Source of the DNA: Euptelea pleiosperma
Lineage: Eukaryota; Streptophyta; Magnoliopsida; Ranunculales; Eupteleaceae
DNA: 64,000 nt
Direction of reading: 5' to 3'
NCBI GenBank assembly: GCA_035048495.1
Contig: CM068549.1
Span: forward strand, 6,369,822 to 6,433,821
Shown: positions 55,658 to 64,000 of the stretch, in pieces
Position numbering within the stretch: the first letter of the stretch is position 1
Layout of the letters: the number at the start of each line of letters is the position of its first letter
Notes under the pieces: model-generated
The model's input: the letters and a program-made list of their open reading frames with translations, nothing else
The model's database searches: none
Told to the model about the DNA's origin: nothing
Made by a program: the position numbers and the translations under genes

Positions 55658-57308
55658 TGATATTCGCTCAAAAGTGCTTATTTTAAGCCATTATCCTTAT
55701 AGCGATGTCGCATTCTCCTCCGTAAAACTTGTCTTTTTATCGACTTTTCCATATAAGAGTTTCTTCTATTGCGTAGAACGCATTCTTTAGATGAAAATCG
55801 ACTATTTACATGAAATATACGCATTTCGGATAGTCTAGTATCAAGGTGTTTTAGTTGAATCTCATTACGCGCTTTTTCACTTGTAGGAGACCCTATCGGG
55901 CGATTCTCGAGGACTGGCGGGCCCACGATCAACCACAGAAGACTTCTATCAAAGCTTAAAGAGCCAACAGGCTAGGATAAAAAGATAGAAGACATATACG
56001 GGCAAAGCTAGAGGATCGTAGAGCCGGAACAAGGACTAAGAGAGAGAATAGCTGGAGAACAAGAGAAGGACTTAGGTGTTAAAGGCCACACCAATTGACA
56101 TCAAAGGATAAGTTTGACTTATTGGTAGAGTAGACGAGAGAGAATAAAGAAGACCAGGGTTCAAGACCCTCCAATGCTTTTATTTTTATATTTTTCTCTC
56201 ACCTCTCTCCTATTTCTCTCTTTATCTATCTATCTTGGCCCATGACATAGGCCCATGACCTAAGCCCATGACCCATGACCCATGACCCATGACCCATGCC
56301 CATACCCATGACCCATGACCCATGCCCATGACCCATGCCCATGCCCATTTGCAACAAGAAGAGAGAATTGGTCTCACTTGACCGATTCTTTTCTCCCCAT
56401 ATCTCTCTATCCTAGTCACTCTCTCTCTCATCTAACTAACCCATTCCCAACCGTTGGATCTCTCTAGATCCAATGGTCATCATTTTTACAACAAGCAAAA
56501 AAGAAAAAAAAAAAAAGTCTATAAGAGATTCATTCTCTCTCCTTCTTGGGTAGGTTCCCTCCCCCTTCTCTTCCTCTCTTTCTTCTCTCTTTCCTTCTCT
56601 TCTTCTTCACCCTTCTTCTCCGACGAGCAACTCCGGCGAGCTCACCATTAACGCCTCCACCTCGAAGTGCAAAGCGTCAAACAGCAACGTCTCCTTGCTG
56701 TCCATTCCATTCGCCACAATCAAAGGCTACAATCCTCAATCCTATTGAGTTCTATCCAATAGAAGTTGCATCATTTACCTCTTCAAAGGTAAGCTTCTCT
56801 CTAATTCATCTCTCTAACCTTCCTACCTTCTTTCACTCTCTTCTTTCCCTCTCTACCTTTACATGCTTTCTAGGGTAATATTTTAATGGCTTTCTAGATT
56901 AATTTGGTTTAATGTTATTTCCATTGTAAAGCATTTGAACAAGCATTGTAAGCATTTGTTTTTAGTTTAATGAACAAGTTTTAAATTCAAGTTTAAGTTG
57001 TTTTCATTTATTTTGTTTTTCATTCTCATTTTTTTTATGTTTTTTTTCATTCTAATAGTTTTAACAACAATCTCAAACATATTTTAAAACAACCTCCACC
57101 ATTCTCACCCTTCCATTTATTCCGAGCATTTTCTGATTATTCTTGTTTCTTATTGTGCTAACTAATCCCGAGTGCGGACGATATCCGACACGAGCCACTG
57201 TGCAAGTCTACTTATTTGCAGATTAAGTGAACCAATTCGGAGAAAATACAAATATTGTTGAAATACAAGGGTTTCCGTAATCAACGACGCGGAAAAACCT
57301 TACTTTCA
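55658..57308 (+). repeat. NA2 3' LTR (type A, 1651 bp)
   Basis: Short CCATG array (56240-56350), TATA box at 56518, donor motif at 56789, ends TACTTTCA, then ATGAC. Confidence 0.93.
56114..56171 (+). promoter_or_regulatory. tRNA-like module in U3
   Basis: TTGACTTATTGG-TAGAGT, 23 nt, CAGGG-TTCAAGA-CCCTC, T4/T5 runs. Confidence 0.6.
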
Positions 57309-57313
57309 ATGAC

Positions 57314-58367
57314 ATAGGCCCATGACCCATGACCCATGATCCATGACCCATGCCCATACCCATGCCCATGCCCATGACCCATGACCCATGCCCATTACCC
57401 ATGCTCATGCCCATTTGCAACAACAAGAGAGAATTGGTCTCACTTGACTGATTCTTCTCTCCCCCATATCTCTTTATCCTAGTCACTCTCTCACTCTCTC
57501 TCTCATCTAACTAACCCATTCCCAACCGTTGGATCTCTCTAGATCTAACGGTCATCATTTTTACAACAAGCAAAAAGAAAAAAAAAAGTCTATAAGAGAT
57601 CTACGATCTCACCTTCTTGGGTTGGTTCCCTCACCCTTCTCTTCCTCTCTTTCTTCTTTCTTTCTTTCTCTTCTTCTTCACCCTTCTTCTCCGGCGAGCA
57701 ACTCCGGCGAGCTCACCATTAACGCCTCCACCTCAAGGTATAAAGCGTCAAACAGCAACGTCTCCTTGCTGCCCATTCCATTCGTCACAATCAAAGGCTA
57801 CAATCCTCAATCCAATTGAGGTCTACCCAATCAAAGTTGCACCATTTTCCTCTTCAATGGTAAGCTTCTCTCTAATTCATCTCTCTAACCTTCCTACTTT
57901 CTTTCTCTCTTTTCTTTTCCTCTCTACCTTTACATGCTTTCTAGGGTAATATTTTAATGGCTTTCTAGATTAATTTGGTTTAATGTTATTTCCGTTGTAA
58001 AGCATTGTAAGCATTTATTTTTTAGTTTAATGAATAAGTTTTAAATTCAAGTTTAAGTTGTTTTCATTTATTGTGTTTTTCATTCTCGTTTCTCTTATGT
58101 TTTTTTTATTCTAATAGTTTTAACAACAATCTCAAGCATATTTTAAATCAACCTCCACCATTCTCACCCTTCCATTTATTCCGAGCATTTTCTGATTATT
58201 CTTGTTTCTTATTGTGCTAACTAATCCCGAGTGCGGACGATATCCGACACGAGCCACTGTGCAAGTCTGCTTATTTGCAGATCAAGTGAACCAATTCGGA
58301 GAAATTATAAATATTATTGAAATCAAGGGTTTCCGTAACCAATGATGCGAAAAAAATCCTAATTTCA
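57314..58367 (+). repeat. Solo LTR, second part
   Basis: Continues the LTR that began at 33997: CCATG array 57314-57415, TATA box at 57588, donor motif at 57860, U5 end AATTTCA at 58367, then AGGTT. Confidence 0.88.
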
Positions 58368-58372
58368 AGGTT

Positions 58373-59371
58373 CTACAAATCCGTAGTGAAATTTCTCAAA
58401 ATCTCAGCGACTGTTACTTCTCTTGTCTGCAATACTTACCTTCCAGTGAAGAGAATGGAAGCAAGGAGAGGTCCTCTAGACGCTTGATGGGAGGCGTTGG
58501 GCGATTGAAGGTGGAGATCCTCAAGGGAGAGATGGCTACAACGATAGCTCTCAAAAAGGGATGAACAGTGTATTGAGAAAGGCATCTCTAAGGTGTTTAT
58601 ATACGTTGAGTTCCCTACGGTGTTTAGGTTTGCAATGGGTTGTGGAAACCTAATTCCACGTGTTTGAAACAAGAGGGAAAGGGAAAATAAACTAATAAGG
58701 GGTTTCTAATCTTATTTGAAGAGTTGGGTTACACGGTGATGTAAAGGTGAAAGTTGATTGAATTAAAAGAAAAAGTTAGCTTATGGTTTTGATTGGGTGT
58801 TTGTCAAAACAAAAAAAAGGTTTGGGCTTGGACGGTTGATGTGGTTGGTGTGTTTCATCCAACACAAAAGAGTAATACAAAATATATAGAGGTACATAAT
58901 AATTAATATGTTCAACCTATAGTGTCATTAATTGATATGTGTCATAGTATAATAATTAATAGCACTAATACATATAATGATGTTTATAGGGCTATACGAT
59001 GAATTACGTATACACACGCATACGCATTAAGCACATTACACACACACTTAATATCCAAAGTATAGTAAGAATTCATGTAAGCTATTAAAATTTATGATAA
59101 TCATATTTAAATATTAATTATTACATAATGGACCCAAGACGATTCGAGAAATATCATGTGCCGCACTATGCGCGCTCATGTGCGCCCGTAGGCCCTAAAA
59201 GTTCAAATTCCACAGAATTGAACGAGATTAAATGTAGTTGTTCTAACAATTAGCATAAGACATTAAATGCAGAAAAATGCATGAAAAAAATATAGGAAAA
59301 AAAACAAAATTGACTAACCTACCCTTATAAAGTTTTTTTTTTTTTTGTTTTTTTTTTTTCAGGGTTTTACA
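58373..59371 (-). mobile_element. CHR 5' LTR, second segment
   Basis: Near-identical to 17633-18628 and ends CAGGGTTTTACA. It follows on from 33996 once the solo LTR and one AGGTT are removed. No gene; minor frames such as 58436-58672 (minus) are LTR sequence. Confidence 0.88.
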
Positions 59372-61217
59372 AGTTATCGGCTTGAGGAGTGCATTGGGTA
59401 TAGCAGCAATGTGGTGTGCACCGTGGATGAGTACCACGGTCTATGTTGCAACGAGGATGCAACTATGGAGTTGCAGGTCCAGATTTCGGTGGCCCACAAA
59501 GACCATGGATGCTTGCTGGTGGAATCGCCTCCACTTAAGGTGAGAGACGGCTGGGAATAAAGCAGCAGGCGGTGATGGAGAGATGGGCAAGTAGTGGCGA
59601 TCTTCCCTTCACTTCTTCTTCTTCTCTTCTTTTTCTTCTTTCTTTCTCTTTTGTATTTTCTGGTTTTATATTTTTTTTTTCTTGAGAAGATGAAGATCAA
59701 GGAGGGAGATCGTTGCACTTGCAGGGCGGTGATGTTGATCGAGGTTTACCCAAAAGAAAACCGTGAGATGAACTCAACGACTAGGCTGAGGGTGGCCTGG
59801 TTGCGGACAGCCAAGAGAATGGTGTTGTATGTCGGAGCTTGGCCCACATCGTAGAAGGAGGCCTGAAGGTTTGCTGGTACGTCCAACAAGTAGTGCTGCA
59901 GTCAGGCAGCAATGGAGATTTGCTGGTTCAGTTCTTGAGAGGGGGGTAGACGTGAAGGAGAGAGGGGTGCATGCCGTTGCAGACCAGAAAAGTAGAAGGG
60001 AGAAGAGTGGAAAAGAGAGAGGCGTGGGGCTGCTGCTGCAACAAGGCAACAAGCGTCAATGGAGATTGGGGCAAAAGGGAGGTACGACCTCCTCTCCTCT
60101 TCCCTTCTTCTTCTTCTTCTCCTTGTTTTTTTTTTTTTTTAATTTTGAAAACATCTTTCCTTTATTTGGAAAATAGACTTTTCAAAAAATATTTTTGTTT
60201 CCAAAAGTTTTCCTCTCACTATTCATTCTTAGCTAGAATTCAGCCCATTTAAAATATTTACCAATAAAATCTAATATTTCTTTCCAAAAACTCAACTTTC
60301 TAAAAATCTCCCTCCCAATGTTCTTTCTCAAAATTCTCCTTATTTTCCAAAACTTTCTTCTGTAAAAATTTTTAGAATGTAATGTGGGCCGTCCATCTTC
60401 TCAGTAATCGTGATCACATTGGCAACCACTATGGACCATGGCCGTAGGATATAAATTTATGAGAAGGATGGCCGTCAGATTCTAAGATTGCGAGATGGAT
60501 GATCGGATGATATGGAGGATGATCTGATGATGATCAGACGATCGAGATGGATGATGATGATTAGACGGTGGAGATCGACCATGGTAGGCCGTATGATTGA
60601 GTGATTACGAAGGTAGAGAGGATCGGATGATTCAGATTTGAGAGAGGAGAGATGATGAGGTTTAGAGAGAGGAGAAAGAAAATATTACAAAATAAAGAGA
60701 GAAATGCTAGCAGAGGGTCTTGAACCCTGGTCTTTGACTTGGTCTTCTGCATGCTTTACCAACTGAGCAATTCTTTGACTTGTGCTAGTTGGTCAAGCTT
60801 TAATCTCCTTGGTCTCTTCTTTGAGGGCTTGTCTCTCCTTCTCTCTTGATTTTCTCTCAGGTTTTTCTGACTCTTTGGCTCTTCCTGTCTTTCACCTATA
60901 TCCTCTCATCCTCAGCCTATTGGCTCTTGAACTTTGAACCCAGGTTCTAAAAGTTGATTGTGGGCCCGCATTCCATCAAAATTGCCCAATTAGTGCTCCT
61001 GCGATAAAAAATTTGCGTAATGAGAATGGCTTCGCGTGTGGGTCAAATAAATGCGTATGAATGCATGTGAATATACCATTTTAACTATAAAAGTGTGTTC
61101 TACGTAATGAGAGAAACTCTTACGTAAAAATGTTGATAAAAAGGCAATTTTACGTAAGAGAGTGTGATAACGCTAGAAGGATAATTGCTTAAAATAAGCA
61201 CTTTTGAGCGAATATCA
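59372..61217 (-). mobile_element. Type-D LTR (5' portion), host of CHR
   Basis: Its minus strand starts TGATATTCGCTCAAAAGTGCTT at 61217 and runs to 59372, where CHR begins; the U5 end would lie left of CHR, outside the window. The flank after 61217 is not a polypurine tract, so this is an outer LTR end or solo LTR. It carries the clearest tRNA-like module. Frames in 59345-60252 are low complexity or LTR leader. Confidence 0.78.
60713..60770 (-). promoter_or_regulatory. tRNA-like module in U3 (best match to a tRNA)
   Basis: Minus strand TTGCTCAGTTGG is 11 of 12 to the A-box consensus, with D-arm GCTC...AAGC. After 23 nt comes CAGGG-TTCAAGA-CCCTC, whose GTTCAAGACC fits the B-box. There is no matching acceptor stem, so it is tRNA-like, not a tRNA gene. 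Confidence 0.68.
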
Positions 61218-61851
61218 GAATCTAATTTCTAAATTCATTGAGTTTGTATTTTTCTAATTTTTATTTATTTAGTTATGCTTTTTCTAATGTGCCAAAGTTT
61301 TTTGTAAAACCCAAAATTTTAGATTCTGTACGGTCCACTTGATTAAGGAATTACACATAATTTGAAAGTAAATATTTTTCCAGTTATTTTTCCTATAAAC
61401 CTATGTGAATCTATTTTCCAGATCCGTTGATTTTGTATTTTGAGGATATGTATTTATTTAGTTGTAATTTTTCTAAAGTGCTAATCTTTTCTATAAAACC
61501 CAGAGTTTTAGATTCTGTGCAGTCCTCTTCTTTAAGAATTTTGACTTCGATTTTAGAAATAAATATTTTTGAATTTATTTTTCATATAAACCTCAGTGAA
61601 AATAGTCTTCAAATCCATTGATTTTGTATGTTTCTAATTTATATTTATTTAGTTATGATTTTTGCAACGGAACATGTTTTCTGCAAAAAAACTAATTTCT
61701 TGAATTTTAGACGATTAATGACATTGGGAACCCTTAGTGGTTCGATCATGACTTATTGACTATTAAGGGGTTTAGCCCTTGTTGTTCGACCAAGTGTGTT
61801 GGATTCTCTTACGATTTCCACTTATATTGTTCATCTCTGTTGATCGTGACC
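61218..61851. repeat. AT-rich stretch with ~195-bp diverged tandem repeats
   Basis: The segment TTGATTTTGTAT...TATTTATTTAGTT...TAAAACCCA.A.TTTTAGATTCTGT recurs starting near 61238, 61427 and 61620 (partial). No gene. It could be part of a chromovirus-type LTR, but I cannot assign it. Confidence 0.55.
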
Positions 61852-63467
61852 TGATATTCGCTCAAAAGTGCTTATTTTAAGCCATTATCCTTATAGCGAT
61901 GTCGCATTCTCCTCCGTAAAACTTGTCTTTTTGTCGACTTTTCCATATAAGAGTTTCTTCCATTGCGTAGAACGCATTCTTTAGACGAAAATTGACTATT
62001 TGCATGAAATATACGCATTTCGGATAGTCCAGTATCAAGGTGTTTTAGTTGAATCTCATTACGCGCTTTTTCACTTGTAGGAGACCCTATCGGGCGATTC
62101 TCGAGGACTGGCGGGCCCACGATCAACCACAGAAGACTTCTATCAAAGCTTAAAGAGCCAACAGGCTAGGATAAAAAGATAGAAGACATATACGGGCAAA
62201 GCTAGAGGATCGTAGAGCCGGAACAAGGACTAAGAGAGAGAATAGCTAGAGACCAAGAGAAGGACTTAGGTGTTAAAGGCCACACCAATTGACATCAAAG
62301 GATAAGTTTGACTTATTGGTGGAGCAGACGAGAGAGAATAAAGAAGACCAGGGTTCAAGACCCTCCAATGCTTTTATTTTTATATTTTTCTCTCACCTCT
62401 CTCCTATTTCTCTCTTTATCTATCTATCTTGGCCCATGACCTAAGCCCATGACCCATGACCCATGCCCATGACCCATATCCATGACCCATGCCCATGCCC
62501 ATGACCCATGCCATTTGCAACAAGAAGAGAGAATTGGTCTCACTTGACCGATTCTTCTCTCCCCATATCTCTCTATCCTAGTCACTCTCTCTCTCATCTA
62601 ACTAACTCATTCCCAACTGTTGGATCTCTCTAGATCCAACGGTCATCATTTTTACAACACGCAAAAAAAGAAAAAAAAAATCTATAAGAGATTCATTCTC
62701 TCTCCTTCTTGGGTTGGTTCCCTCCCCCTTCTCTTCCTCTCTTTCTTCCTTCTTTCTCTTCTTCTTCACCCTTCTTCTCCGGCGAGCAACTCCGGCGAGC
62801 TCACCATTAACGCCTCCACCTCGAAGTGCAAAGCGTCAAACAGCAACGTCTCCTTGCTGCCCATTCCATTCGCCACAATCAAAGGCTATAATCCTCAATC
62901 CCATTGAGTTTTATCCAATAGAAGTTGCACCATCTACCTCTTCAATGGTAAGCTTCTCTCTAATTCATCTCTCTAACCTTCCTACCTTCTTTCACTCTCT
63001 TCTTTCCCTCTCTACCTTTACATGCTTTCTAGGATAATATTTTAATGATTTTCTAGATTAATTTGGTTTAATATTATTTCCGTTGTAAAGCATTTGAACA
63101 AGCATTGTAAGCATTTGTTTTTAGTTTAATGAACAAGTTTTAAATTCAAGTTTAAGTTGTTTTCATTTATTTTATTTTTCATTCTCATTTCTCTTATGTT
63201 TTTTTTCATTCTAATAGTTTTAACAATAATCTCAAACATATTTTAAATGAACCTCCACCATTCTCACCCTTCCATTTATTCCAAGCATTTTCTGATTATT
63301 CTTGTTTCTTATTGTGCTAACTAATCCCGAGTGCGGACGATATCCGACACGAGCCACTGTGCAAGTCTGCTTATTTGCAGATTAAGTGAACCAATTCGGA
63401 GAAATTATAAATATTGTTGAAATACAAGGGTTTCCATAACCAACGACGCGAAAAAACCCTAATTTCA
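61852..63467 (+). mobile_element. Type-A LTR (1616 bp) without target duplication
   Basis: Complete LTR TGATATTCGC...AATTTCA with CCATG array 62435-62515, TATA box at 62681 and donor motif at 62948. The left flank is TGACC and the right is AATGG, so there is no duplication. The right side begins AATGGC, the first six bases normally following a 5' LTR, then departs from the primer site. Confidence 0.85.
62308..62365 (+). promoter_or_regulatory. tRNA-like module in U3
   Basis: TTGACTTATTGG-TGGAGC, 23 nt, CAGGG-TTCAAGA-CCCTC, T4/T5 runs. Confidence 0.6.
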
Positions 63468-64000
63468 AATGGCTTCGGTGATTGTTACATATTATTCATG
63501 TTTAACCCTAATTCGTTCCCATATTATCACTTTTGATGATCATGTGTTGTTTTTATATTCTTATTTAAATGTTAAATACATGTGTGCTTATGCCATGAAA
63601 TCCTAGTACTATCTTGTTGTCATACCATGATCATCACATCATTTCATATAAGGGGTGCATAAGGGAATGAGGTTGAAGTATATTATATATATTTATATTG
63701 ATTTTATCAATTAATCAGGGTTTGGTATCCTAGGGTAAAAGGCCTAGACATTATTATATCCATCAGATGGGTCGATGAGACCGCTCCTAGTGCGAGAAAG
63801 AGATGGAGACACTATGTAGTTATGGGTACTAGTTGCATTTGCATCCCATACTTACTTGCATTCACCCTATTCATGTCATCCTTATTATATGATTGAGATG
63901 CATACCTTGGTTAAAAACTTGTATAGTATGACATCATACCATGCATATTGTTGTATTATTGGGCATCGGCTCACGGTGCTACAACGATACCATTTTCAGA
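63468..64000. other. Unclassified sequence to window end
   Basis: No reading frame, LTR terminus or known motif. Phrases such as GGGCATCGGCTCACGGTGC resemble chromovirus LTR sequence elsewhere in the window, but not enough to assign it. Confidence 0.4.

Larger units (their letters stand above)
34586..57308 (+). mobile_element. NA2: non-autonomous Athila-type element, interrupted by ATH1
   Basis: LTRs 34586-36322 and 55658-57308, flanked by ATGAC (34581-34585 and 57309-57313). With ATH1 removed the element is about 8.63 kb, like NA1. The leader is cut at 37490 and resumes at 51584. The ORF is broken (see below). It sits inside a solo LTR of its own family. Confidence 0.92.
33997..58367 (+). 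mobile_element. Type-A solo LTR (33997-34585 plus 57314-58367), interrupted by NA2
   Basis: LTR start TGATATTCGC at 33997 and end AATTTCA at 58367, with AGGTT on both sides (33992-33996, 58368-58372). The two pieces total about 1643 bp, the normal type-A length. No internal region remains, so it is a solo LTR from intra-element recombination, later hit by NA2. Confidence 0.88.

Noticed and set aside
60713..60770. Genuine tRNA gene
   Set aside because: A-box and B-box geometry is right but no acceptor stem pairs and the anticodon arm is weak. Kept as a tRNA-like module.
1..64000. Host genes, rRNA, CRISPR, operons, env gene
   Set aside because: Every long frame with a recognisable motif belongs to a retrotransposon, and no other supported feature was seen on either strand.

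Overview
This window is plant nuclear DNA made almost wholly of nested LTR retrotransposons. I see no host gene, rRNA, canonical tRNA or prokaryotic feature. Plant origin follows from an Athila-lineage Ty3/gypsy element primed by tRNA-Asp and a chromodomain-bearing chromovirus of Tekay/Del type primed by initiator tRNA-Met. The species cannot be named from the sequence.

Layout, outermost first. A reverse LTR (type D, 59372-61217) carries a minus-strand chromovirus (CHR, about 17483-59371). CHR's left LTR (17483-18628) was hit by a forward type-C LTR (15998-17482), which holds a reverse element, NA0 (start of window to 15997). NA0 in turn contains a 5.8-kb TG...CA unit (2957-8764) and a forward truncated element, NA3 (9818-15495). 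CHR's pol is split at 21532/30090 by a complete non-autonomous Athila-type element, NA1 (21533-30084, target duplication GTAAC). CHR's right LTR is split by a type-A solo LTR (33997-58367, AGGTT), itself split by the non-autonomous NA2 (34586-57308, ATGAC), itself split by a full-length autonomous Athila element, ATH1 (37491-51578, CAGTC). The right edge has an AT-rich tandem-repeat stretch, one more type-A LTR (61852-63467) and 0.5 kb of unclassified sequence.

How the parts work together. ATH1 encodes Gag, protease, reverse transcriptase, RNase H and integrase in one frame, now broken by two TAG codons. NA0-NA3 share its LTR ends, tRNA-Asp primer site, long leader, polypurine tract and 3' hairpins. 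Their single ORF (571 aa in NA1) keeps only Gag and Pol linker segments and has lost capsid, zinc knuckle, protease active site, RT, RNase H and integrase. They look like parasites mobilised by ATH1-like helpers.

Most interesting signals: (1) a 58-nt tRNA-like module with A-box/B-box geometry and a downstream T-run in the U3 of all 11 LTR copies that include this region; (2) a covarying 10-12 bp hairpin in the LTR 5' leader; (3) two invariant hairpins beside polypurine tracts in the 3' region; (4) a splice-donor motif at the same place in every LTR type; (5) NA0, a recombinant of helper-type ends and non-autonomous coding sequence; (6) CHR inactivated only by nonsense codons of the kind cytosine deamination makes.
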